64,000 nt of DNA, from positions 7,338,423 through 7,402,422 of the forward strand of contig CM070515.1 of NCBI GenBank assembly GCA_036346375.1, given 5' to 3'. The position numbers and the translations under genes were made by a program. Shown here in pieces: positions 11,264 through 22,725 of this stretch; position 1 is the stretch's first letter; each line of letters opens with the position of its first letter. Source of the DNA: Guadua angustifolia (lineage: Eukaryota > Streptophyta > Magnoliopsida > Poales > Poaceae). The notes beneath the pieces were generated by a model. That model saw only the letters and a list, made by a program, of their open reading frames with translations. It was not told the origin of the DNA and did not search any database.

Positions 11264-12331
11264 TATCGGCGTATTTCGCCTGACAAGATTCCGCTAACGG
11301 GGTGTTTACTCCCTGGACAGAGAATATGGTTCGGTAGAGGGCATCTTCGTGGCTGGAAACCCTAATATCTCTCGACGATGGATTCGAGAATCGACAAGTC
11401 GGTGGACACGACGGTTTACCACAGTTCGAGCCCCTGTGGGTAATAGCCCTACGTCCTGCTGGTTCTTTATTGAGAAAATGGGGAAGTGTTTACAAGGGTG
11501 TTCTTCAGTGTCTGCTTCTCTATGCTTTCTGCTCTAGCCGACCGGCCCCCTCCCTCACGCACCAAAGCGCCCTTATATAGACGGGCCACCTCGGGCAGGA
11601 GAGAAGAGGGCGCTATACTTATCTACAACACATTAATTACACCCATCATTCCAGCTTCCACGTCGACTCACAACTCATTTATTAAGCATGCCTCCGTGGC
11701 CTTGTCCTTCGAATCTCATTTAATGTCGGTGAGAGGCCTCACCCGGTCCGCCCGGGACAGGACGCCCCTACGACGGGTTGGTAAGAGGCGTCAAAGGGAT
11801 GAGCCGTCGTCATGTCAAAAGCTGAATCCTTCACAATTAATGGCCCTGACACGAGGTGCCAGGGGAGGGAAACTTCGAGGCGAAGCCTCCCCCTCATTCT
11901 TTTGGTTGCCTTTGTGGCCTGACAAAGGGGACCCAAGTGCCCGCCCACTCGTCAGGCCGCCACGCGGGCCACCCGGCCGACGAGCAGGGCGTGATCGCCA
12001 GGCTACTCGCTAGGGGGCCACGTGGGCTCCACGCCCGGTGGCGGCGTGCTTTCGCCGCCGCTCGCCAGACGCCACGCGAACGCTTCGCCCGTGCAGCGGC
12101 GTGATCGCCAGACTACTCGCCAGGTGGCCACGTAGGCTCCTCGCCCGGCGGGTAGGGTGTGCTCGTCCGGCTGCCCGCCAGGACACCACGCGGGCCGCTT
12201 GCCTGACGAGCAGGGCGTGATCGCCAGACTGCTCGCCAGGGGGCCACGTGGGCTCTAAACTGGGCCAGGCCACTCCTTGGGCCTATCACTTCTACGGCGA
12301 AGAGGGTACCCCGGTGCAAAGTACACCGACA
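11264..12331. repeat. LTR 1 of the 11.3-14.9 kb retrotransposon
   Basis: Starts TATCGGCGTATTTCGCC (the expected TG is mutated to TA) and ends GTACACCGACA. The section 11980-12250 is a degenerate array of 'GTGATCGCCAG' plus 'GGCCACGTGGGCTC' units. Confidence 0.8.
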
Positions 12332-12816
12332 ATAGCCTTCGGGGCCGTCCTGGAACGCGCGCCAGCTGCTTTTCAAACCTTATTTAATGCCAGTGCGTTC
12401 CTGGATGGGCCCACCACTTCTACGCATGCAATCGCTTCGGTCCTTCCCACTTTCGCTGATTTTTCTTGGGACCCGAAACGCCGTGCCTTTCGCCTGGACG
12501 TGAACCGTCTTCACGGGGGGTCTATATATGTGCACACCCCCATGCAACAGTTCACACCTTCTAGTTTCCTTCACACTTTGCTCTTTGCTCTTTCGCCTTC
12601 TTTGCTTGAGGAACTCCGCCTCTGCCACAATGGCGCAGTCCCTTAGCAGACACGGGGGCGCCTCGATTTTCCATGCCCACATTTATTCGAGAACCGCTCG
12701 GCTTCCGTGCCTTAAGCATATAAGAGTTGTACGGATGCTGGAACTGGAGGGATCATTCGCCTCACAAACCTTCTACTACTCTGCAACATTTAGCCTCCTT
12801 TTCTTTCAAATCCTTG

Positions 12817-13107
12817 ATGGCTTCTTCCCGCTCCTCTTTTTCCGATGACGAGGCTCCGCCGTTGTCCTTCTCTGTGGAAGAGCTGGCATTCGGCTCCAGG
12901 GGAGGTGGACCACCAGCGCCTACGGACGAGGAGGTCCTCCTCACGGAGCTTTGGGCCGACTTCGAGCTCGCCATGGCCGAATGGGCCGAGCTAGACGCCA
13001 CCGCCCGCGACGCCGCCTCTGTCGACGCGCTAATTGACGCCATCCCGAAGCTCGCCGAGGCGAGGGATGCCCTTATTGAGGCGGTTCGGCGCGCACGCGG
13101 CGCTTAG
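12817..13107 (+). CDS. Acidic 96-residue ORF in the non-autonomous LTR element
   Basis: Open frame starting MASSRSSFSDDEAPPLSFSV and continuing with a Gly/Pro linker, then an Ala/Glu/Asp-rich helical part (LTELWADFELAMAEWAELD..), ending AVRRARGA. No known domain. It lies between the LTRs, so if translated it is an element-encoded protein, perhaps a gag-like relic. Codon use is strongly GC-rich at third positions. Function unknown. Confidence 0.4.
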   Translation: MASSRSSFSDDEAPPLSFSVEELAFGSRGGGPPAPTDEEVLLTELWADFELAMAEWAELDATARDAASVDALIDAIPKLAEARDALIEAVRRARGA

Positions 13108-13222
13108 ATTTGAACGCCACCTTGGGCCTCCCCATCCAGCTTGCCTGCTTGATTGCATCGCGCCGTCTTGATTTCTTCGGGTTAGGTCAATGCCTTAGCA
13201 TTTCTTAGCTGTCATGATGCAA

Positions 13223-13250
13223 ACAATAATTATATATATATATATATATA
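13223..13250. repeat. AT dinucleotide microsatellite
   Basis: About 12 tandem TA units in the internal part of the LTR element. Confidence 0.9.
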
Positions 13251-13828
13251 TCATGCGTGGCAACAACAAATAGAGCCCTACGTCTTTACACACGATTGTC
13301 ACTAGCTTTTGCCCTTTCGGAGCTTTTATCCTTGTGATCTTTTAGAGCCTAACCGTAGCATCGCGCGGCAAAGCAGTAGGTTCTCAGGGGTGGTATAGGG
13401 CTTGCGGCGCTCGCGGAGACAACCAGTCGGCACTTCGTGGAGCTGAACCGAGGTGTACGGCCCGCGTTTGAGTCGATCGTGCCAGACTCGACCCCCTGAT
13501 CACCCGACTTTGCACGACGTGAACACCGGGCGCCTCCTTTTACCAACAAGGAGCCGTCAGGTTCCCAACGCTAGCGACAATCGCGCGTAACTCGATCCAA
13601 CGAGGTGCAAACGCAAAAAATAATAAGTCGATAATGCCAAATGCAAACAACTTATCTGATCATAGGCCACTGGGCAACCAGCCCCCGGCATAACCACATG
13701 GAGTCCCCTTGGCGAGGTGAGTGCGAATACGCCATCACCAGGTGCAAGGTCCTTTCGGACGGAGGACCGAGATCCACCGGAGAGATGGCCGGATGAGCCA
13801 ACCACTAGCCCCCTACCTGGTGCGCCCC

Positions 13829-14883
13829 TGTCGGCGTATTTCGCCTGACAAGATTCCGCTAACGGGGTGTTTACTCCCTGGACGGAGAATATGGTTCGGT
13901 AGAGGGCATCTTCGTGGCTGGAAACCCTAATGTCTCTTGACGATGGATTTCGGGAATCAGCAAGCTGGTGGACACGACGGTTTACCCAGGTTCAGGCCCC
14001 TGGTGTGGGTAATAGCCCTACGTCCTGCTGGTTCTTTGTTGAGAAAATAGGGAAGTATTTACAAGGGTGTTCTTCAGTGTCTACTTCTCTATGCTTTCTG
14101 CTCTAGCCGACCGGCCACCTCCCTCATGCACCAAGGCGCCCTTATATAGACGGGCCACCTCGGGCAGGAGAGAAGAGGGCGCTATACTTATCTACAACAC
14201 ATTAATTATACCTATCATTCCAGCTTCCACGTCGACCCACAACTCATTTATTAAGCATGCCTCCGTGGCCTTGTCCTTCGAACCTCATTTAATGTCAGTG
14301 AAAGGCCTCGCCCAGTCCGCCCGAGACAGGACGCCCCTACGACGGGTTGGTAAGAGGCGGCAGAGGGATGAGGCGTCGTCGTGTCGAAAGTTGAATCCTT
14401 CACAATTAATGGCCTTGACACGAGGTGCCAGGGGAGGGAAACTTCGAGGCGAAGCCTCCCCCTCATTCTTTTGGTTGCCTTCGTGGCCTGACAAGGGGGC
14501 TCAGCGCCCACACTCGTCGAAGCCGCCACGCAGTTACCCACGGCGTAGTAGGGCATGATCGCCAGTCGCCGCCAAGGCCACGTGGGCTCTACACCGGCGG
14601 GCGTGCTCGCCCATTGCCGCCCAGACGCCACGCGCCGCTTCGCCCGGCGAAACAAGGCGTGATCGCCGAGGCCACGTGGGCTCCTCGCCCGTGACAGGCG
14701 TCCTCGCCCGTGGCGAGCTTATCGCCGGCCGCCCGCCAGACGCCATACTGAACGCTTCGCTTAGCGGCAGCGTGATCGCCAGATCGCCGCCGAGGCCACG
14801 TGGGCTCTAAACTGGGCCAGGCCACTCCTTGGACCTATCACTTCTACGGCGAAGAGGGTATCCCGGTGCAAAGTACAGCGACA
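13829..14883. repeat. LTR 2 of the 11.3-14.9 kb retrotransposon
   Basis: Starts TGTCGGCGTATTTCGCC and ends GTACAGCGACA. It aligns with LTR 1 over its full length, with the GC-rich 'GCCACGTGGGCTC' array at about 14520-14810. Confidence 0.8.
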
Positions 14884-14888
14884 ATGGA

Positions 14889-15418
14889 GTTACAAATTTA
14901 CAATCCCAAGTGCGATGATGTTATTATTTGAGTTTGTGAAATTAAAGATAATATTAAGCTCGAGTTTGTAAACAGGTGCTTAGAATTTGTATGTTTCGAT
15001 GAATTGATTTAAACATTTAACAATTGCATATTCAGAATGAATATTATTATTTAGATAAGATTAGTGCTCTTTACAAATAATTTTTTTATCGCAAATTAAG
15101 TTTCCGTTGCATCACACGAGCATATGACTAGTATCTTCTCACAACTCAATGCAATGCCCCTATTTACAGGTAACTCTTGCTACGTATCTTCATAATTTAA
15201 ATTTTGAATATGTCTTGGTATTAGCTCGATACATAGTTTGGTATGTCTCAGAGATGGTAAAAAGTCTAGTTATAGAAACGTGTGATTTGGAATCAATTAC
15301 TTACCAAATTCATATTGACTAGTGATCCGGTCATGAGAGTTGCTACGTTCCAAACACATCTCCCCAATTCACTCGATCCGTTCTAGCTAGCTAGCTAGCC
15401 ACCATTCTAATTCATACA
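14889..15418. other. Intergenic upstream of the pectinesterase gene
   Basis: AT-rich, with a TAGC tetranucleotide run near 15385-15399. No other gene seen. It probably holds the pectinesterase promoter. Confidence 0.5.
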
Positions 15419-15425
15419 TATAAGG
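15419..15425 (+). promoter_or_regulatory. Candidate TATA box of the pectinesterase gene
   Basis: TATAAGG, 52 bases before the ATG at 15477. The leader would be very short, so this is tentative. Confidence 0.4.
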
Positions 15426-15476
15426 ATCAGTTGGTTCGTCCACCCGTAATTAACTAGGTTAATTTGTCAAGGAGAT

Positions 15477-17764
15477 ATGAAGTTTGTGATAGGGCCACCG
15501 GTTAGAATGGCCCTAGCCATAGGAGTTGCAGTCCTGGCTTTCATGGCTATACCTCAAGATTGCGATGCTGCAGGAAGTGTTGTGGTGAAAAGCATCTTCG
15601 TCAACTGGAATGGGCGTGCTAATTTCAAGTCCATCCAAGGCGCCATCAACTCCATCCCTTTCGGCAACGATCAGTGGATCCGAATTCACGTCGCCGCCGG
15701 CGTCTACAAGTAATGCATGCATGCATCCCTTGCATCGTGCTGTTCCCCTGCAATTTTTGTTCAAAGTACTATGAACTATGCATGGTTTTGTTCTAACTGA
15801 GAGCAAGTGAAAGTAATTGTTTGATCATGGCTATGATCAAGTCTATACAACACCGGAATGGATCTCGGGTCTCAACCGAGAGTAGCTTGTGAAAAAGCAA
15901 CCGTTTTAATCAGAGACGTCAGCCTTAAACCAAATTGATTCTATTTCGAAACCCAAATTGCAACAAATTTTGGTCATCGATCGATAGTGTAATTCATGCA
16001 TCCTCAACTCGATCACTTTAGGCGGCGGTAGCGCTACAAGGGAGTAATGGAGCTAATTTTGTCTCTATTTTTCCATTGTCGTGAATGCATGAAGTGAGAA
16101 GGTGAAGATACCTTCAAACAAAAGCTTCATCCTGCTGGAAGGTGAGGGCAGCCAGCAGACGTCGATCGAGTGGGCTGACCACGCCGGCGGGAACTCTGGC
16201 ACCGCTAACACCCCGACGTTCGCCTCGTACTCCACCGACTTCGTGGCCCGCGACATCAGCTTCAAGGTCAGTCTATCTACTCTCTAGCCTCAAATTGATT
16301 CGGCCTCGGCTTCATGCTCGAGGTCAATGCATGAATGTGTCAAGGTTAAAACTGTAATACGTACCTTGGTCTGATGTTGTGAAGAACTATATGGTCAACA
16401 TAGAGTGGTGGTGTAATTAGTCACACACTCACACATTGCTAGTTTAAAAGCAACTCCAGATTAACTTATTTACACAAAGTAAGAACTAAAGTGTAAACAA
16501 TGTATTATGCATGTGTAGGTCCACCTCATAGTGGGTTAGGCTTTAAACAAATTTTGAATCAGATAGTATCAGAACATCAACCTTCGTTGTACAGACCTGT
16601 GTAAGACAAAGAAGTACGAACCTGTGTACAGACTGGTTAGTGTGAAGTCCCATGTCGCTTATGTATAAACGGCGGTGGAAATAGTTCTACATTGTTTGTC
16701 TAAAGTGAGTTATAGTAGTATATAATATTTGTTGGGTTCAAAAATAGCATCTTTGGGTTAACCTTTTTACACAAAGTGAGGATAAAAGTGAAAATATAAG
16801 CAGTGTGTTGTGCATGCGTGGGCTGCGACTTTGAGCAAATTTTAGCGCAGAAGTTACAAAAACCTTCTTCTAGCTGCGCCTTTACGCCGGTTACTGCTGT
16901 TGCAGAACACGTACGACGGGGTCAGGAACATGGCTACGGCGGTGGCCGCGCTGGTGGCCGGCGACCGGTCGTCGTTCTACCGTTGCGGCTTCATCAGCGT
17001 CCAGGACACGCTGAGCGATCTGCTGGGGAGGCACTACTACGAGAAGTGCTACATCGAGGGCGCCATGGACTTCATCTTCGGCAACGGCCAGTCCATCTTT
17101 CAGGTTCTCCTGCTAAAATCGTACTGATTAATTCGCCATGCATGTATTATAGCTGCGCTAGAAAAGGTAGAGAGATATGTGTACGTATGACGGACGGATT
17201 TGAGCGCGCACTTACGCAGGAGTGCGAGATATCGACGGGGAAGACGGCGGTGGCGCCGGGGTTCATCACGGCGCAGGGGCGGGACAGCCCGACGGACGGG
17301 GGCGGGTTCGTGTTCAAGTGGTGCACGGTGGGCGGCGTAACGCCGGCGTACCTTGGGCGCGCGTGGCGGCCCTACGCCAGGGTCATCTTCTACCAGACGT
17401 ACATGTCCGGCGTCGTCGTCAGCCAGGGCTGGGACGCCTGGAACTACAAGGGCAAAGAGTGAGTGCACTACGTACTCCATGACGCGTGCATCCCCCGCAT
17501 TCTGCATCTGTGATGCGTGCGTGGTCAGAACTCAGAACGACTGATCATTGTGCGATTGACAACGTGAATTGTTGCGTTTTTCTTGGTGATTTGGTTCCCT
17601 GCAGGAGCACGTTGATGATGGTGGAGTCGGGGTGCACGGGGCAGGGGTCCAACACGAAGGGGCGGGTGCCGTGGAGCAAGGCGCTGAGCGCGGCGGAGGT
17701 TGCCAAGTTCGTCGACCTCTCGTACGTCTCCGGCGATGGCTGGCTCGCCGCGCAGCCACGGTAG
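15477..17764 (+). CDS. Pectinesterase (pectin methylesterase, no PMEI pro-region), 5 exons
   Basis: Exons 15477-15709, 16095-16266, 16906-17103, 17220-17458 and 17605-17764 join in frame to 1,002 bases, giving 333 residues. All introns are GT-AG. An N-terminal hydrophobic segment (MALAIGVAVLAFMAIP) suggests secretion. The catalytic beta-helix follows directly, without the inhibitor-like pro-domain, so it is of the short PME type. Family motifs: QDTLSD in exon 3, DFIFGNGQSIF at its end (catalytic Asp), and YLGRAW in exon 4 (catalytic Arg). The block that usually carries the first catalytic Gln (QAVAL) reads TAVAAL here, as in some PME subgroups where that Gln is absent. Role: demethyl-esterifies homogalacturonan in the cell wall, releasing methanol. 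The exon-2 acceptor (16094/16095) makes an Asn at the junction and is the least certain splice. It converges on ACLB with about 0.8 kb between stops. Confidence 0.88.
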
Positions 17765-18561
17765 TCTGCTAGCGTCCAGACATCCGATATCGATGGGACT
17801 CCGGCTTAACATTTCAATGCAACGTATGCAACAAATTATTTAATATTTGCAGCAAAAATAGGTTTATTGAAAAAAGATCCAAGCTGTCAACAAAATTCAC
17901 ACTGAAATGTCCAGCTTTTTTTTCCTCTGGTTTGAAATCAAGAAATGACTAGTCGATGGCTTGATGCGCGTAAGAAGCAGCTCTATAGACGGGCCACCGA
18001 ATCTCGTGAAAGATGGTATTCAAACTGACCGCATATCAAACACGAACAGCAAGTATACGGATGTCATTATACATATGGAAGCCACGAGAGAGTATATGCA
18101 CAGTGACGTTCGGATCAATCCGCTAGAGATCGAAGCAGCAAATGCGAGCAAATTTTATTACCAAAAACGGCACTATCAGGATTAAAAAAAAAAAACAACT
18201 GGGAAACTAGCATCACAGAGATTACAACACTCCCCAGCTTGTGGACAAATCAACGTTGAACTTAATCTGATCGCTACTTCATTCTGGAGAGGAGACTGAT
18301 GTTAACGTGAAACACTAATCAAAGTATCTCTTTTTCCAATATCTGAGTGTCCTAACGGTTCATATTTGGACAAAAATCAGGAACAGACTTGAATTTGCAA
18401 CTTACATGAAACACACAATCAACGCATCAGTGACCTTCTCTCCTAGTTTCCTCGACATTTATAACTTCGATTTTTATGCGATTATGCTCGACTTTATGAA
18501 GTGTACACACAGCCGAAAGACCTATGTAAATATAATGCCGTACTCAAAGAATAATTCAGTG
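17765..18561. other. Convergent intergenic region between pectinesterase and ACLB
   Basis: Holds both 3'UTRs. AT-rich, no other gene seen. Confidence 0.6.
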
Positions 18562-21500
18562 TCACTTGGTATAGAGGACATCCTCCCATGGGTGGCGGTA
18601 GAGTGGTTGCTTTAGCCTCTTCTGGTCAAAGGTGTGCCTGTGAATCCGAGTAGCAGATTTTGAGTAATTACAAAATATATGACTAAGGCTACAAAAAAAT
18701 ATGTAGCTATAACATCTAATCTAAATGTTGGTGGCAACAGCACTAGCAAAAACAAATAAGACTCACCCAATCAGGCCAATTGAACGAGCAAGCACAAACA
18801 GCCCATTAAGATAACCAATCTCAACAATCTCGTCTATCTCTTGCTTGCTGAACATTCCACTCCCAGAAAGAAGATCCAAGAAAAGCGACCCAATTGCACC
18901 ATCCACATTCATAACCAAATTGTTGGCCTTTGAGAGGGTGTAGGTCTCAACCTGGACAGCATATTCCATGTACTTGACTGAAGGGAAGTGTGTGTGAGCA
19001 TATTTCTGTAGAAGCTGCACTCTCTTGTCCCTGTTGTCTCTGCTCTTGATCCTAATCAAAACAGACAAGTGAAATGTGAGAAAAGGTCAGACAGCATAAC
19101 TTGCTCAATTAATCTTAAAGTAATGAACTTTTATCTCGTGAATCCATTGTCATGTGCAAGATTATTATGATGTCATCATGTCAAGGTGTATATGTAATAT
19201 ACCTGTGACCAATCCCAGGGACACGGATTCCCTTCTTTTTCATGCCCTCGACAAACTCATAAGGTGTTAGACCCTACAAGCAATTGATGCAGATCTATTA
19301 GAGCAAGAAACATATGAAACATGGAGCTGGTAAAAGCAAAGGAACAGGAAATAAATTCGCTTACCCTATCATATGCATCTTTGAAGTACCGAGCAGCATC
19401 ATCAATGGCACCACCAAAACGGGGGCCAATTGTCAATAATCCTGTGATATTTCAAGTCTTGGTAATCTATGCTGTTGAGTACTGAACAGTAAAAAGTTTG
19501 CATGTACATATCAAACAAGCTTACCAGATACCAAGCTTGAAACAAGGTCCTTTCCAGCCCTAGCGGTAACTATAGAATTGTGAGCACCAGATACACAAGG
19601 ACCATGATCGGCGCAAAGCATGATGCAAATCTGTCAGACACATGAAGCCCTTTTGGGATGAAATGAACTCTAGATATAAGAAAACATGTTCAACATAGCC
19701 ACAGCCTGCTAGAGCTTGAATGTTGTAAAGAAGGTAGATTATCCATGTCATATTTTGCCCATAACTTACCTCGATAAATTGAGTGCAATAACGAGGAAGG
19801 CTGCGCTTGAACCACAAAAGAGAAATAACATCACCAACTCCATAACCCTGTTCAATAATTGCAGACATGGGCACACCAGCGTAGCAAGGTTCCTCACCTG
19901 CATCACAAACATGCACCTATAATACTTCCTGGGAGGGATAATAGGATAACGGTCAAAGATAGAGCGTATAGAATAAGATGTTGCCACCAATCTAACCTCT
20001 GTCATCAGAGATAGTCGAGATAACATGTGTGGGAGCTCGGACCTTCCCACTCTTAATTGCAGTTTTAAGATCCTCGGGAATGGGAGGAGGTATAGTCTCA
20101 GGCACAGGAGAAATATTTCCTTCCTCAACCTGCCAAATACATTTAACCTCAGAAGCTTGATTCCCATAATACACATTCTCAAAATGTTATTCTTGGAAAA
20201 CATCAGTCATGATGTCAAAATATTATCAGCATACCAGTTTCTCAAATGTTTCCTTGATTGCATTTTCGAGAGCTTCAAATGAAGTAGGGACTATTGCCCC
20301 AGCATCCCTTAGTGCCGCATTCTTAGCTTGTGCTGATTCCAACTCACCACCGCTCTTCGCACCCTGTTATGCCAATAAATAAATAAATAAATAAGATCTC
20401 TGAATACTAATATACTGTTCAGCTCACAGAAACTAAAGGAAAAAAGAACACTGAAGTTTGTTCAAAACTTACAGCATGGCCAAACTGTACTTCAGATTTG
20501 AATAGGCGTGCACATGTCCCACTAACCCATGCAACAACAGGTTTCTGAACCTTTCCTTGTTTCAACGCTTCGACGAGTGAATATTCGTCCCTTCCGCCAA
20601 GCTCCCCAAGAACAACCATCATTTTGACCTAAAGCCAATAAAATATGGCGTAAAATGAGATGTTATTGGTACACCAATGCTCCAGACTTGGGTTACAAAT
20701 AATGCATGAATGGCATTATCATGAAAGTATACTTGTATGCTGAACAACCTATGTTCTAACATTTTATATGGCTGAGTGGACCTCGGAAAATTAGAAAGCA
20801 AAAAGGACGTGACCAAGGGAACAAGTTATAACTACATCTTGTGATTGTCCTATCATGCCACACAAGATATAATTTATTCTTTTGTATGACAGTTGTGTGA
20901 TCAAGATTATGAATGCTCATACTACAAGAAAGTTCGCATTAATTTCTGTATAAGGAAGTTAATTTGTTAAGTGTCAAACCTGAGGTATGTTACTAAAACG
21001 CAGAACGTGATCTGACAGAGTTGACCCAGGGAAAACATCCCCTCCAATTGCAATTCCTGGATATGTTAAAAAAAACAGTTAGCATGGTGCATTATTCATG
21101 TAATCACCAAAATTTGATTGTTTTTTTTAACACTTATACACAAACAAGTTACCTTCATAAATACCATTTGTCACTCTGGCAATGGTGTTGTACATCTCAT
21201 TTGACATGCCACCCTGTTGATATAATGGAAGTTCAGTTTGTCATTGGGGTGACATACAAGTATTGAGATGTGCATAAACAGTCAAGATGTGCAGTTGAAT
21301 ATATACTAATCAACAAGTCATGGAAATTAAAGAAATGAAACTCAGCAGCTCTGAACAAGCGTCTACTTTTAAGAGGGTGTTTGGATGAGGGGGATTGCTT
21401 TGGGCATTTCTGGCATGTAGTTCAAATCCTAATGATTCGGAGGGTACATAGCACAGAACTGCATATAGTGAACTAATCTTCTTGGCAAGCAAGTTTATCC

Positions 21501-22712
21501 ATTGAAATAGAAGTGTACCGATTTAGACACAAAACCAACAGATCCAGGTCTGTAAAGCTTGCATTGAATTATGTTGTCAATGGTTCCAGCAGTATCACCA
21601 ATCTTGAAAGCACCAGCTTGAATTCCTCCAACTGTTGCAGGTCCAAGGATGACCTACAAACAACACAAAATTACTCAGCAAAAATAAACAAGAAATATGC
21701 AGGCCATTGTCAGCCTGCATTGACTAAAAAACAGAATGCTCTAATGCTTTCAGCATCAGACAGGCTATGAAATGGCATGTTACATACCAACACCGATATC
21801 TGGAATGAGCAAAAGAATTTATAGTATTGTTCAAGCCTCACAAAACCATTGTTCAAGCCTCACAAACCATCATTGTGTTTACAAATTCGTTTACAAGGAC
21901 ATGCTCTTTTATTAATATGAAATTGTATTATGTTAAGTGCTTATGATGACGCCCCAGCGATAAATACTCAGGTTTGAAAAGCAGTTAATTCACGTAGATC
22001 ATAGTCCTTACCTTGTTATTAGCACGTGCATAACTAATTAGCTGCTTTGCGTCTGATTCAGGAACACCCTCTGCAATAATGGCTACAACTCTGATTGTTG
22101 ACTGCTTCAAAGCTGACATTGAAGATGCGGCTGCACTGCAGATTTAGCAAATATAGTAAAATCGTAGTTTCTCTAAGATCCTGCGGTCTTTCCCAAAGGA
22201 ATATCAAAATGCTAACTAACCTCCGAAAGGACGCAAAGTTGATAAATACATCAGCAGTTGGGTGTGCATTGCAGGCAGCTTCAATTCTACAAACCATACA
22301 TCAGTAAATACATTGATCATACATGAAGGTTGTGCTAATAACTGTTATATACTCATTTTTCCACACGAAATAAGAACTACTTTCAATAAAATAGCTTATA
22401 TGAGGGAGCAGAGAGCCCACGTAGGATGAACTGGAATAGCAATTTCTTCTTGTCCAAAAAAAAGTTTCTGAAACCCATCAGAACCAGGATTGATTATTCC
22501 AGCAACAGAAGGTGTTTCTCTCCCTATCAAGCAGTGCAAAATCAGTCAGGAAGAAGCAAAACAGGACACTACGCGATCTTTTTAAGCTAAGATCAAAGGG
22601 AAAAATATATACCACAGAGGAAGTCAAAATCAAGCATCCGTTGGTTTGGGAGTTGCTTGTAATTGTAGAATAATGCTTGGGTGGTTTTTGAAAAAATTTG
22701 ACCCGTCGCCAT
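18562..22712 (-). CDS. ACLB: ATP-citrate lyase subunit B (ATP-citrate synthase beta chain), 16 exons, complete
   Basis: Coding exons, from the start: 22712-22613, 22523-22421, 22286-22221, 22135-22012, 21653-21519, 21213-21153, 21056-20980, 20628-20473, 20363-20235, 20129-19997, 19897-19770, 19630-19525, 19441-19365, 19273-19203, 19051-18767, 18637-18562. They sum to 1,827 bases, giving 608 residues, the exact length of plant ACLB, with every junction GT-AG and in frame. It begins MATGQIFSKTTQALFYNYKQ and ends HPWEDVLYTK. The N-terminal part is succinyl-CoA-synthetase-like with the phosphorylated-His motif GHAGAK (His about 273). The C-terminal part is citrate-synthase-like with LCADHGP (His about 413) and GIGHR (His about 488). 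With ACLA it forms the cytosolic enzyme citrate + CoA + ATP -> acetyl-CoA + oxaloacetate, feeding fatty-acid elongation, flavonoids and sterols. A TTTTGCAG acceptor at 22726 just before the ATG shows a 5'UTR intron of about 1.6 kb. Confidence 0.97.
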
Positions 22713-22725
22713 GATAAACTTCACC

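Larger units (their letters stand above)
11264..14883. mobile_element. Non-autonomous LTR retrotransposon with 'TGTCGGCGTATT' LTRs
   Basis: Two direct LTRs (11264-12331 and 13829-14883) bracket about 1.5 kb of internal sequence. The candidate target duplication is ATGGC at 11259-11263 against ATGGA at 14884-14888, one mismatch. The internal part has no gag, protease, integrase or reverse transcriptase, only a 96-residue acidic open frame (12817-13107) and an AT microsatellite. I could not identify a clear tRNA primer site or polypurine tract, so orientation is unknown. The LTRs are highly alike but differ by many small indels in their GC-rich repeat part. A solo LTR of the same family sits at 48166-49185. 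Confidence 0.8.

Noticed and set aside
11700..12650. Long overlapping open frames on both strands in the GC-rich LTR
   Set aside because: They lie inside an LTR with tandem GC-rich repeats, occur on both strands, and match no family; the second LTR has different broken frames.
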